NCBI GenBank assembly: GCA_964437825.1
Contig: CAYTIH010000001.1
Span: 1 to 64,000 of the forward strand
Length of the DNA: 64,000 bases
Direction of reading: 5' to 3'
From: JBJFCE01 sp964437825
Lineage (GTDB): Bacteria > Bacillota > Clostridia > Lachnospirales > Lachnospiraceae
Shown: positions 16,075-25,628 of the stretch, piece after piece
Layout: each line of letters begins with the position of its first letter
Numbering within the stretch: position 1 is the stretch's first letter
Made by a program: the position numbers and the translations under genes
The notes under the pieces: generated by a model
What the model was told of the DNA's origin: nothing
The model's input: the letters and a program-made list of their open reading frames with translations, nothing else
The model's database searches: none

Positions 16075-18015
16075 TTATTCTGCTGCTACACCAACTGCTA
16101 CGCTGTAAACTTCCCAAGCTCCGGAAGCTTCACACTGCATTCTTGCACCCCATGTGGATACATCGTCACCAAGGTACTCTGCAAGCTGCTCATAGGTAAT
16201 CTGACAAGTGCTGCCGTCAAATACCGCATAGCCCTGACCGCTTCCGTCATAATCGCCTACGCCGACTCTCATCCAGCCTGCTGCTGAATCCGGCATTACA
16301 ATCCAGATATCACCGAATTCGCTGGTGTAAGAAATTGTTACAACAGAACCCGGAACTAATGCATCAATGATTTCCTGAGGCATATCGAAGCCGTCCTGTG
16401 ACCAGCCGCCGCCGCTTACTGCAAAGCCGGTAAATTCTACAAGATGATTCAGAGGCTTAAATTCAGCAGCCGTACCAACTCTTACGCCGTAAACTTCCCA
16501 AGCGCCGTCGGATTCGCACTGCATTCTTGCACCCCATGTGGATACATCGTCACCAAGGTACTCTGCAAGCTGCTCATAGGTAATATAGCATTTGCTGCCA
16601 TCGCAAACAGCATAGCCCTGACCGCTTCCGTCTGCATCGCCTACGCCGACTCTCATCCAGCCTGCTGCTGAATCCGGCATTACAATCCACATATTACCGG
16701 TTTCGGAAGTATAAGAGATTTCCACTACGGAACCCGGAACAAGTGCATCGATGATTTCCTGAGGCATATCAAAGCCGTCCTGTGACCAGCCGTCGCCGCT
16801 TACTGCGAAGCCGGTAAACTCAACTGCGCCTGTTAACGCATAAGCAGGAGCTGCCTGGCCAACCTTAACAGAGTAAACTTCCCAATCTCCGTCAGATTCG
16901 CACTGCATTCTTGCGCCCCATGTAGATACGTCGTCACCAAGGTATTCAGCAAGCTGCTCATAGGTAACCTGAGCAATGGATCCGGAATTGTTCGTGTAAG
17001 CATAACCCTGACCGCTTCCGTCTGCATCGCCTACGCCGACTCTCATCCAGCCTGCTGCTGAATCCGGCATTACAAGCCACATGCCGGTACCGGTTGTGCT
17101 GTAATTGATCTCTACAACAGCGCCCGGAACAAGTGCATCAAGGATTTCCTGAGGCATATCAAAGCCGTCCTGTGACCAGCCGCCGCCGGAAACCTGGAAG
17201 CCTGCAAAGTCAACTGCGCCTGATAATGCAAAAAGATTGGATCTGTCCTCTCCGGTCTCCACCGAAACATACTCAGCAGAGGTATCTACGGAAAGTACAT
17301 TGCCGGAAGCATCCTTAAATGCTACGTTATCAATATACATATTTGCCTGTGTTGCACCCTTTGACTGACCATTGTCTGTTTCCATGGAAATTGCAATATA
17401 GTTGCCTGCTGCAAAGGTCTGATCATCAGGGATTGTGTAAGATACTGTCTTCGGGTTGTCATCCTCCAGATATACGGACCATCCCTGAGTGTTCTTTACA
17501 CTGTTGTCTTCTCCGGTAAATGCATAAATATTACCGGCAGTTGCATAGAAATCACCGTCCGGATTCTCGGTTCCAATGGTGAATTCAATTGTTCTTAAGT
17601 CAGAGATACTGTCACCAAGCAATGCATCTGCCTGGAAAGCAACATAGGGAACCTTGCCCTGCGGTGTTACTTTTAATGCCTTGGATCCGTTGTAATCCTC
17701 TACGGACAGTAAGGATGCATCTGCATTTCCTGCAATTGAGCTATCCATACCGACAAATCCAAAGACACCGTCTTCGAAGTCAATGCTTACTTCTCCTGTT
17801 GCCGCAGCGTCGTCTGTGTCATCGGTTACTGTGTCATCAGCTGCTGCATCGTCTGTTGCAGCATCATCTGTTGCAGCGTCATCTGTGTCCGCTGCATCTG
17901 TTGTACTGTCTCCAGTCGTGTCTGTTGCATCATCTCCGCCGCAGCCGATCATACTGAATGTCATCGCTGCTGCAAGGAATAATGCCATGATTTTCTTTGC
18001 CTTCAACTTTTTCAT
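16075..18015 (-). CDS. Surface lipoprotein with a CBM-like domain and three near-identical repeats
   Basis: 646 aa, no catalytic domain recognised. Lipobox SMIGC (C25), an Asp/Ala/Thr linker (29-74), a beta-sandwich CBM-like domain (about 75-245), then three copies of a roughly 125-aa module at 262-388, 392-517 and 523-645. Each module holds GGGWSQDGFDMPQE, VMPDSAAGWMRVGVGD and EYLGDDVSTWGARMQCE. Conserved Trp residues suggest a glycan-binding array tethered to the membrane. The start is uncertain: AAGGAGG touches the ATG, while a TTG at codon 4 (18004-18006) has ideal spacing of 9. Located between the permeases and the 479-aa binding protein. Confidence 0.85.
   Translation of the reverse strand: MKKLKAKKIMALFLAAAMTFSMIGCGGDDATDTTGDSTTDAADTDDAATDDAATDDAAADDTVTDDTDDAAATGEVSIDFEDGVFGFVGMDSSIAGNADASLLSVEDYNGSKALKVTPQGKVPYVAFQADALLGDSISDLRTIEFTIGTENPDGDFYATAGNIYAFTGEDNSVKNTQGWSVYLEDDNPKTVSYTIPDDQTFAAGNYIAISMETDNGQSKGATQANMYIDNVAFKDASGNVLSVDTSAEYVSVETGEDRSNLFALSGAVDFAGFQVSGGGWSQDGFDMPQEILDALVPGAVVEINYSTTGTGMWLVMPDSAAGWMRVGVGDADGSGQGYAYTNNSGSIAQVTYEQLAEYLGDDVSTWGARMQCESDGDWEVYSVKVGQAAPAYALTGAVEFTGFAVSGDGWSQDGFDMPQEIIDALVPGSVVEISYTSETGNMWIVMPDSAAGWMRVGVGDADGSGQGYAVCDGSKCYITYEQLAEYLGDDVSTWGARMQCESDGAWEVYGVRVGTAAEFKPLNHLVEFTGFAVSGGGWSQDGFDMPQEIIDALVPGSVVTISYTSEFGDIWIVMPDSAAGWMRVGVGDYDGSGQGYAVFDGSTCQITYEQLAEYLGDDVSTWGARMQCEASGAWEVYSVAVGVAAE
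16081..17232 (-). repeat. Three tandem coding repeats of about 375-390 bp
   Basis: In-frame units at 16852-17232, 16465-16842 and 16081-16449 encode the three modules of the lipoprotein. Long stretches are identical at the DNA level (for example the region encoding PDSAAGWMRVGVGD), pointing to recent duplication or ongoing gene conversion; copy number may vary between strains. Confidence 0.9.
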
Positions 18016-18060
18016 CCTCCTTATACTAGTTGAATTGTTAAGAGCATGCCGGCAGTGTCC

Positions 18061-19071
18061 CTAACCGACAATACCGCTTCGCTCCACACCTTCAATGAAC
18101 TGTCTCTGAAGAGCAATATAAACAATAATGATCGGCAGCATTACCAGTACAATACCCGCATCCATAAAGAGCTGCAGGATATTGGGATCCAGGATCTTTT
18201 CTACGTTTGAAATATTCGATGTAATCGTAGAAATTCGCGTGCTGACAAATGTTTTATTGCTAATCGCAAACAGGTTTGCATAGAAGGTGTCGTTGTACTG
18301 CCATACCATAGAAAAGATTGCTACGGTAATAACGGACGGCATCGCATTTACTAACATGATGCGGAAATAAGTATACCACATTCCGGCTCCATCCACAAAT
18401 GCCGCTTCCTCAATTTCTTTCGGAAGTCCGCGGAAGAACTGGTTAAAAATGTAAATGTAGAGACCTGACCGTAATCCACAACCGAACAATGTCATGATAT
18501 ACATCGGTATCGGTGTAGCCAAAAGGTTGACAGCTGACCCCTTGATTAACTTTATAATTCCAAAGATATCAAATTTCGAAAATGTCATATAGAGCGGAAG
18601 CATGATCGTATGGGTAGGTATTACAATCATGACTACCACACATGCAAACAGGACATTTTTGAACGGAAATTTGAATCTTGCGAATCCGTATCCTACCATG
18701 GAGCAAATCAAGATTTGAATCGCCATGAGTGAAATAGAGTAGAGTAAGGAATTCGTTACCGTCCTGCCATAACTCAGATACTCAATCGCCATTTCATATC
18801 GGAACAGGGTCGGCTCCTGAGGTATCAGGTATACCATCGGATTATAATTATCCGCATCGGAGAAAAAAGAACTGCTGATAATACCGATAATCGGACCAAG
18901 GATGACATAGGAAACACCTACGAGTATCAAAAACTTGAATAAGCCAAGGATGAACTTCTTAAGATTAGAGACCCAGCGTTTTCTGTCATTCGCAAATTGT
19001 GTATCCGTCTTCACATCCTGAATCATTGCTTTCACAGAATTGATCGACAGCTTTTTCTTTGTCTTTTCCAT
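18061..19071 (-). CDS. ABC sugar transporter permease, MalG type
   Basis: 336-aa inner-membrane permease with six predicted helices and the EAA loop (EIEEAAFVDGAGMWYTYFRI) that contacts the ATPase. A cytoplasmic N-terminal extension of about 40 residues precedes the first helix. Paired with 19087-20004, 15 bases away. No ATPase is encoded nearby, as is common when a shared MsmX-type ATPase is used. Substrate inferred as mannooligosaccharides. Confidence 0.92.
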   Translation of the reverse strand: MEKTKKKLSINSVKAMIQDVKTDTQFANDRKRWVSNLKKFILGLFKFLILVGVSYVILGPIIGIISSSFFSDADNYNPMVYLIPQEPTLFRYEMAIEYLSYGRTVTNSLLYSISLMAIQILICSMVGYGFARFKFPFKNVLFACVVVMIVIPTHTIMLPLYMTFSKFDIFGIIKLIKGSAVNLLATPIPMYIMTLFGCGLRSGLYIYIFNQFFRGLPKEIEEAAFVDGAGMWYTYFRIMLVNAMPSVITVAIFSMVWQYNDTFYANLFAISNKTFVSTRISTITSNISNVEKILDPNILQLFMDAGIVLVMLPIIIVYIALQRQFIEGVERSGIVG

Positions 19072-19086
19072 CTTTTTTCTCCTTTC

Positions 19087-20004
19087 TTAATTATAGTAGA
19101 ACGTTCGTTTCTGTATAAACCTGCAGACAATAATCAAAATCAAACAGGTTATAATCGTGGATATCAAGCTCATCGCCGAGCTGAGTCCGTAATTCATTTC
19201 CGTAAACGCTGTCTTATATGCCAGATCTACGACTTCGGAATCCGCAAAGCTGTCTACTACGGTATACACGATGTTGGTGATGATATGAGGCATTACCATC
19301 GGGAAGGTTACCTTCCAGAAGGTCTCATATGTTGTCGCGCCCTCAATCTTTGCTACCTCATACATGGAACCCGGTATGGACTGCAGGGCCGCAATGAAAA
19401 TGACAATCTGCACACCGGAGGCGTTGATAATCTCACTGATACGTGCAACCGCACCGGATACATATTCCAAAACTCCCATCGGAAGTCCCAACGCATCAAA
19501 CATCTGAATATAATATTCAATGCTGACTCCGCTCCCCGACGCCGCTTCTGCTACTTCGGCGCTCGCATTGGAAAGTCCGCCGCTCATCATGGTTCTTGCC
19601 GTATCCATCGCAGATACGATCGCATCGGAATTTAAAAGCACCGGAAGGAAGAAAATTGCTCTTACAAGTGTTCTTCCTTTAAATTTCTTATTAAGAAGCA
19701 TCGCCATCAGCAAGCTGAAGAACGTAATCAAAGGAACGTCGATCAGCATATCCCCGACGGAGGTTGTCAGAATCTGTTTAAAGGTTCCGTGTCCCCGCAG
19801 TGCATACATGAAATTATCAAGTCCGACAAAATCAAGTGTATATCCTCCGCCCGTCTTTACCGTCAGTTCGGAAAATGAGAACTGAAACGTCATAAATAAG
19901 CTTCGTACATAGAACCAGATAAAGCCTACAAGCCATGGAAGAATAAACAGAACTCCCGTAATACTGCGTTTTGTTGTGAGAGCCATTCTTTTCTTTTTCT
20001 TCAT
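19087..20004 (-). CDS. ABC sugar transporter permease, MalF type
   Basis: 305-aa permease with six helices, a periplasm-side insertion rich in Ser/Ala (about 125-160), and the EAA loop MYEVAKIEGATTYETFWKVT. It forms the channel with the 18061-19071 protein. The gene begins 2 bases after the DUF5696-type gene, indicating tight co-expression. Confidence 0.92.
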   Translation of the reverse strand: MKKKKRMALTTKRSITGVLFILPWLVGFIWFYVRSLFMTFQFSFSELTVKTGGGYTLDFVGLDNFMYALRGHGTFKQILTTSVGDMLIDVPLITFFSLLMAMLLNKKFKGRTLVRAIFFLPVLLNSDAIVSAMDTARTMMSGGLSNASAEVAEAASGSGVSIEYYIQMFDALGLPMGVLEYVSGAVARISEIINASGVQIVIFIAALQSIPGSMYEVAKIEGATTYETFWKVTFPMVMPHIITNIVYTVVDSFADSEVVDLAYKTAFTEMNYGLSSAMSLISTIITCLILIIVCRFIQKRTFYYN

Positions 20005-20006
20005 GA

Positions 20007-22577
20007 TTAAACTCCCCCTATTCCATAGCTTCTGGCCGGTACAGATACACCATCCACAGTCTGATCCGAATTGCCGCTATTTACATATATAACCACACCG
20101 TTACTATAGGTAACCGCTCTGACACCGTTATCCATGATCTCATGATTGATTATGTAGGCACCGTTTACATACTTAAGCGCTTCATTTACCTCGGAATAAA
20201 CAGCAAACGCCTCATTCTTCCAGTTATCATAGGTTGTCGCATAGAACCTGTTAAGTCCCGTATTCTTGATATCACTGGAACTCTCCCATGAAAATACGAA
20301 ATGCGGAGATGCTCCGGTTTCGATCAGATTCAGTACGATCTCAGTCCTGTCAAAGGTATCGCTTAAGTTGATCACGCTTCCGGAATAATCTATGCAGCCA
20401 TGAATCAGCATCTGATAGAACGGAACCGTCTCATCCACAATATAATAATCATTCGCAGAAAGCGGCGCATTAATAATATCGTCCGCATATGCAAAGGTAT
20501 AATCATTACCGTCATTGACCATGATGTTCTTTCCGGTCTCTGTCAGCACATCAAACTGTCCGAGTACGACATCCAAAGCTTCTTCTCTGTTAATGACATT
20601 GGTTCTTTTCTTATCGGAATGTAATCGGTTTCCGAGATCTCTTAAGGATATTCCGCCAATATCATAATTCTCAATCTTACTAGCGAATTTATCCACATAT
20701 CTTACCAGGAACTTCGGTGATACCAAGTAGAAACGGTTCTCCTCATATCCAAGTCCCGATGTCTGCCTAAGCGTTGCAGGATTAACCAGTCCAAAATCGG
20801 CTATATATCCTGCATAATATCTGGAGGTTTCGTTTCCTACGGAATATCTGCTGCTGACTTCAGTGACACGCTGAAAAGCAATATCCGCATAGAAGCTTCC
20901 TCCGTTCTGCTCCAGACACTCGCTCAATTCCTCCAGACCGGACTTTCCTCCAAGTTTCCAGGGTACGCGCACTCTGTTCACTACATCATGATAATATCCG
21001 CCGTTGCACCAGCCCTGATAATTCATGACCTGATTGGTGATACCGTTTCCCGCCAGATCGTTTGAGATTTCCTCAGCTTCGTCAAAGGTTGTCATCGCAT
21101 ATAATCCGCGATACTGTGTGCCCAGGAAGAACTTCGACATCTCAACGCCGCCAATAATATCATAATAAAACTTCACATCACCTTCCGCCCCGTTGGCAGT
21201 CAGTACGCCATCCTCCATCAGACGCTCACGATAATAATTAGCCGCTCCTACATATCCTGCATTTTCTTCTGTCAGCATGGTATATTTTACGGTCAGATTC
21301 ACATCATAGAATTTGCTTTCCACAATCGGCAGATCCGCTTCACTACCGGTTGTACCGAACATTGCCAGCTTATCGTTACCGCGAAGTACAAAAGTCGGAT
21401 ATACATAATTGTACTCGTTAATCTTTCCCGCTATCCCGGCTGTCAGATAACAGGTTGCCGCGCCGTCCTCAATCGTTGCAAAAACACTGCTGTCCTCCCG
21501 GCAGATCGCGAAAAGCGCCATCTTAGCATCCTCCGTATTTTCCAATACGGTATATTCCGCCGCCAGCGGATCGATTCCGTAGACATATTCGGCATAGTTG
21601 CCTGCCGTAGTCTTGCCGTTGTTGAAATTAATCAGGGAACCGGAGCCGTTCGGAACCAGCATATAACCTGTTTCCTCCTTACCTGCCGTACCAAAGTATC
21701 TTAACAGCTGGATACGGAAAACCGCTCCGCCTCCGTTTTCCTCTACGCCGCTCATCGGAATGGATACATCAACAGAATCTCCGTTCAGACGATATTCCAA
21801 GGGAATCAGGAAAGAGATCGGAACCGCACCTTCTACACCCGAATTTTCCATTTCTCTCAGGTAATCCTCCTGCGTAAATCCTGCCATTTCAAAATAATTA
21901 TTTAACTTTCTGATCTGTGAAGCACCTGTCTGTGCGGATTCCAAAAGCTCCAGATAGTCGTCCGCCACATCGCTCTCGATAAACTTGGTGGAAACATATT
22001 TTGCTTCATCCGCAGGCAATGCTGCAATCACGCTGTCCAGTGTCTCTCTGCTGATATAAATCGGAACAATCCCCGTGGTTGCTGTCAGATCGCCCATTGT
22101 ATACAGGAAGCGGACTCCGTTTTCGATGGATTCCAGCTCCAGCTGATCTCTGGAAGTGCAGTAGCCATAGGAATCAATGGTTACTTCCTTTCTGGCCGTA
22201 TTGAAATAGTCCAGAATAATCTGTGATTTGAGGTAATTCTTGTTCGTTTCATTTGCAACCGCATCTTCATCCGCATCTAACGGATTGGAATATGTGGTCT
22301 GTCCGTTTCTCTTATCATAAATTGCCACATATCCCGTTTCCGGGTCCACATACAGCTTCAGGTACTCATTTTCGGATGCCAGCGCCATACCGTCGACATC
22401 ACTCTTGGATTCGCTGATTGCCGTAAACTCCGTTCCTTCTTCATATTCATAAGAAGAAAGATACTTCTTGTATTCATTATAGAAATAAAAATGTATCAGG
22501 TAATAAGCGATCCAGATCAGAGCAACTGCCAGAACAAGGCTTACAACACCGATTACGATTTTTTTACTTTTACGCAT
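20007..22577 (-). CDS. Membrane-anchored DUF5696-type protein, possible glycosidase fold
   Basis: 856 aa. One N-terminal membrane anchor (about 6-33), the rest outside the cell. Residues about 45-480 are beta-rich; about 490-800 read like a TIM barrel, with strand-end acidic residues in GSFYADIAFQ and GGISLRDLGNR and Trp/Tyr-rich loops; a short beta domain ends the protein. This matches what I recall of DUF5696, a family with no assigned activity. No known catalytic motif is certain, so any enzyme role is inference. Between YIP1 and the permeases in the mannan operon, with GGAGGAGG before the ATG. Confidence 0.75.
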   Translation of the reverse strand: MRKSKKIVIGVVSLVLAVALIWIAYYLIHFYFYNEYKKYLSSYEYEEGTEFTAISESKSDVDGMALASENEYLKLYVDPETGYVAIYDKRNGQTTYSNPLDADEDAVANETNKNYLKSQIILDYFNTARKEVTIDSYGYCTSRDQLELESIENGVRFLYTMGDLTATTGIVPIYISRETLDSVIAALPADEAKYVSTKFIESDVADDYLELLESAQTGASQIRKLNNYFEMAGFTQEDYLREMENSGVEGAVPISFLIPLEYRLNGDSVDVSIPMSGVEENGGGAVFRIQLLRYFGTAGKEETGYMLVPNGSGSLINFNNGKTTAGNYAEYVYGIDPLAAEYTVLENTEDAKMALFAICREDSSVFATIEDGAATCYLTAGIAGKINEYNYVYPTFVLRGNDKLAMFGTTGSEADLPIVESKFYDVNLTVKYTMLTEENAGYVGAANYYRERLMEDGVLTANGAEGDVKFYYDIIGGVEMSKFFLGTQYRGLYAMTTFDEAEEISNDLAGNGITNQVMNYQGWCNGGYYHDVVNRVRVPWKLGGKSGLEELSECLEQNGGSFYADIAFQRVTEVSSRYSVGNETSRYYAGYIADFGLVNPATLRQTSGLGYEENRFYLVSPKFLVRYVDKFASKIENYDIGGISLRDLGNRLHSDKKRTNVINREEALDVVLGQFDVLTETGKNIMVNDGNDYTFAYADDIINAPLSANDYYIVDETVPFYQMLIHGCIDYSGSVINLSDTFDRTEIVLNLIETGASPHFVFSWESSSDIKNTGLNRFYATTYDNWKNEAFAVYSEVNEALKYVNGAYIINHEIMDNGVRAVTYSNGVVIYVNSGNSDQTVDGVSVPARSYGIGGV

Positions 22578-22589
22578 CTTTGCCTCCTC

Positions 22590-23222
22590 CTATGCTCTGA
22601 AGACCAGTTCCTGATAAATACTGTAGAAGAAACTATATACCTGATTTATCAAGTCGGCGAGTAACAGTACAATGAAAATAATAATGAACATTGCCACGAA
22701 GGTAAGAAAAATGGTAATCAGCGTCTTACCCAATGTGTAATTATGCACCTGCATAATACCAATCAGCATCATCATAAGGCCATACGCAATGCCAATCGCA
22801 AGGATCATCCAGTAAAATGCGCCTTCGTTCTGCGCCACAAAATGGCTGAAGACGGTACCGATGTTAAAGCATACAATAATCGGAATCATTGCATATCCAA
22901 CTGCAATCGCAATATCCTTGAGCCGTCCCTCACCCTCCATCAGGCAGGTGATGGACCAGTTGCTGACACAGATTAACAAATACAGTACCAGCACAGATAT
23001 CAGCTCCGGCAATGCATCGACGCTCCGCGGATCAATGTCATTCACCACAAAGCTCGCTGACATACGGTTGATGGAAAAGGAAAGCGAGAATAGAATCACC
23101 AAAAAGATGGCAATCGGAACGCTCCCTCTTTCACGATGACGGATTTCATAATAGCCATCGGCCGGATGGCTTACGGTGTAAAATGCATATTTCCACTTTT
23201 CCTTGGAAAAGAACTGTTTCAT
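22590..23222 (-). CDS. YIP1-family membrane protein
   Basis: 210 aa with about five transmembrane helices after a short cytoplasmic N-terminus (WKYAFYTVSHPADGYYEIRHR), a pattern of bacterial YIP1 proteins. Function unknown. Its ATG overlaps the stop of the NHL gene (TGATG), implying translational coupling, and the DUF5696-type gene follows after 12 bases; the three probably act together at the membrane. Confidence 0.82.
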   Translation of the reverse strand: MKQFFSKEKWKYAFYTVSHPADGYYEIRHRERGSVPIAIFLVILFSLSFSINRMSASFVVNDIDPRSVDALPELISVLVLYLLICVSNWSITCLMEGEGRLKDIAIAVGYAMIPIIVCFNIGTVFSHFVAQNEGAFYWMILAIGIAYGLMMMLIGIMQVHNYTLGKTLITIFLTFVAMFIIIFIVLLLADLINQVYSFFYSIYQELVFRA

Positions 23223-24709
23223 CAGATAAGCCCTCCTTCCGTCTTTTTCCCGATTTTCTTTCTCTTACGTTTCCATCTCTTATAAACATTCCATGCAATA
23301 ATCAAAACGATCACTACGGTCAAAATGACATTCAGATTTTTCGAAAGCATTTCGTTCCGATATCGTTTCCATGCAATGGAATAATATTTTCGGTTCATCC
23401 CGAGCTTTAAATACTTCATTGCGAGTCTGTTATTGCCGGCTGTCAGATAAGCCTTCCCGATACCTGTATTGGCAAGCTCGTTATTCTCATCCAGTTTCAA
23501 AACCTCCTGCCATTTGTCAATTGCTTCGGTTTCGTCACCGTCGTAACGAAGGCCGACTGCCTCATTGATCAGCTTTCCGTAATCTGTCGCCGTAAACTTA
23601 AGGAGCGCACCGTAATATGCATCCAGAACAATAATCTGATCCCCGATATACTCAATCGCAACCGGAGTAGTAAAGGTTCCTTCCTGAGTTCCGAGACCTC
23701 CAAATATATACAGCAGATTTCCTTCTTTATCATAGGTAAAGATTCGTCCGCGCTTTCTGTCAAGCAGGGAGTAAATTCCCTTCTCACGATATACAACATC
23801 GGTGATTTCGGAAGGTCCGGCATACGTACCATAGATACCCACCTGAATATCTCCGCCGACATTTCCGTTCTCCCCCTTCTGGATGACATCCTCACCCTGG
23901 GGATTCAAACGTCTGACTGCCTGAACGCCATCGACATCAATATTGGAAGCGTAGATAAAACCATCGCCGTCCACATCGATTCCGGTAAATTCGGTTGGAA
24001 TATAAAGCTGCTGATTGGAACGCTCTTCCTTACTTGCGATCTTTCTCCAGAATTTCTCCCAGAGTGTAATCTTTACGTCAATCGTTCCAAAATAACCGGT
24101 AAAATCACCCGTGTTTTCGAAAACCATGATTCCTTCAAAGGTATTCTTTGCAATCACATATACACGATCCGCATAATCAACGGTTACTTTTAAAGGAGTA
24201 AAATCAAAGTTATCTTCCAGAATTTCGGACTGCGGATTATCAATAATCTTGATAAACTCTCCTTCCGGCGTCATCACAACAACCCGCTTGTTCATGGAGT
24301 CCGCAATATACAGCTGCATATTTTCCGAAACGCATACGCCGTACGGCTGATTGAAAGTATCCGCAGTCCCGTCATGATCAAAACTGTCAATAATTCTGAC
24401 CGTCTCCGTCATAGTTTCGTTCAGAACAACAATCCGGTTGTTTCCGGTATCCGCCACATAAACCAAACCGTCAGGAGCCACGCACAGATCTCTCGGCTCT
24501 TTAAAATCGGTTGTTCCCACGCTTAAGCCGGTTACCGATCCGTCCGGTACATATGCAGCAGGTGTATAAACTACATCTTCACGGTAATTATAATTGTATG
24601 TATCATACGGAATATCTTCCGCATTTACTGTCTCGCCCAGACTCACACACAATACTGCAGTCATCAGAAGGGAGGCAGCCATCTTCTTGAACAATTTTTG
24701 TTTTTTCAT
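23222..24709 (-). CDS. Secreted NHL-propeller and TPR protein with C-terminal membrane anchor
   Basis: 495 aa. Signal peptide (1-30), NHL-type beta-propeller (about 55-375) with repeated LCVAPDGLVYVADTGNNRIVV-like units, a TPR segment (about 390-450, WQEVLKLDENNELANTGIGKAY), one transmembrane helix (about 462-482) and a basic cytoplasmic tail. The layout is an outward-facing propeller scaffold anchored in the membrane. No enzyme motif seen. First of the NHL-YIP1-DUF5696 trio and 13 bases after a permease gene. Confidence 0.82.
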   Translation of the reverse strand: MKKQKLFKKMAASLLMTAVLCVSLGETVNAEDIPYDTYNYNYREDVVYTPAAYVPDGSVTGLSVGTTDFKEPRDLCVAPDGLVYVADTGNNRIVVLNETMTETVRIIDSFDHDGTADTFNQPYGVCVSENMQLYIADSMNKRVVVMTPEGEFIKIIDNPQSEILEDNFDFTPLKVTVDYADRVYVIAKNTFEGIMVFENTGDFTGYFGTIDVKITLWEKFWRKIASKEERSNQQLYIPTEFTGIDVDGDGFIYASNIDVDGVQAVRRLNPQGEDVIQKGENGNVGGDIQVGIYGTYAGPSEITDVVYREKGIYSLLDRKRGRIFTYDKEGNLLYIFGGLGTQEGTFTTPVAIEYIGDQIIVLDAYYGALLKFTATDYGKLINEAVGLRYDGDETEAIDKWQEVLKLDENNELANTGIGKAYLTAGNNRLAMKYLKLGMNRKYYSIAWKRYRNEMLSKNLNVILTVVIVLIIAWNVYKRWKRKRKKIGKKTEGGLI

Positions 24710-24722
24710 TCTGCTCCTCCTA

Positions 24723-25628
24723 TCAATCCTTCATACCGGAAGTTGTCATGGTTTCAAGTACGTTACTCTGGCAGGCCAGGAAGAAGATAATCGGCACTGC
24801 AGCAATAACGAAGGTTACGGCTGCCGCTGCGCCCGCTCTTGCGGTACCGCCGGCAGAAATCTGCTGCAAAGCAAACTGCAGCGGCTTTAACTGCTCGTCA
24901 CGCAGGAACATGGAGCCCGTGTTTCCCCACATCTGCTGGAACTGGAAAATAGCCAGTGTCAACCATGCGGGCTTTACGTTCGGCATAACAATTTTCCAAA
25001 AAATCTTGTATTCGGAAGCACCGTCAAGTCTCGCCGATTCCATCAGGGAAATCGGAAGCTGTTCCATAAACTGCTTCATCAAATAGAGTCCCATACCGTA
25101 CTGACAGGCCGGCAGGATCAGGGCAAGATAATTATTATTGATGCCCAGCCAGCTGATAATCATATAGTTCGGCGTCTGTGTTACCTGCCATGAGAACATC
25201 ATGGAAAGCACAACCATGCTGAACAAAATATTCTTGCCGGGGAACTCATGCTTTGCCAGCGGATACGCCGCAAGGGAAGCCAACAGGACATGACCTACGG
25301 TTCCGATTCCCGTAATAATAATCGTATTTAATATGTATCTGGAAAAAGGCACCCAGGAATCGTTCATTACCATGAACAAATCCGTAAAGTTCTCAAAGGT
25401 TGGATTTCTAACCCATATTTTAGGCGGATACTGGAAAATCTCGTCCAGAGGCTTCAAGCAGTTATTGATAATCATGACAAGCGGTAATGCCATAAAAACG
25501 CCGCAGATTGCCATCAGGAAGAACAATAATCCGTTTCCGGCAACGGAACGGTTCAGCTTCTTTTCTCTGGGTTTGAAAAAGCGATATTTTCTTTTTACTG
25601 TTGCAGTTTTGGTCGCTGTCTTTGCCAC
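24723..25628 (-). CDS. ABC sugar transporter permease, MalG type (second pair)
   Basis: 301-aa permease, six helices, EAA loop SLMESARLDGASEYKIFWKI. The start codon is GTG (25626-25628), overlapping the upstream permease stop (TAGTG), with GGGAG just upstream. It pairs with 25628-26557 and probably serves the 1003-aa binding protein. No ATPase nearby. Confidence 0.92.
   Translation of the reverse strand: MAKTATKTATVKRKYRFFKPREKKLNRSVAGNGLLFFLMAICGVFMALPLVMIINNCLKPLDEIFQYPPKIWVRNPTFENFTDLFMVMNDSWVPFSRYILNTIIITGIGTVGHVLLASLAAYPLAKHEFPGKNILFSMVVLSMMFSWQVTQTPNYMIISWLGINNNYLALILPACQYGMGLYLMKQFMEQLPISLMESARLDGASEYKIFWKIVMPNVKPAWLTLAIFQFQQMWGNTGSMFLRDEQLKPLQFALQQISAGGTARAGAAAAVTFVIAAVPIIFFLACQSNVLETMTTSGMKD

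Noticed and set aside
16081..17232. Possible CRISPR-like regular repeats
   Set aside because: Unit length of about 375-390 bp and in-frame coding of a protein module; no short repeats and spacers.
24723..25628. Apparent missing ATG in the permease
   Set aside because: A GTG start with a nearby GGGAG and a TAGTG overlap explains it; the gene is intact.
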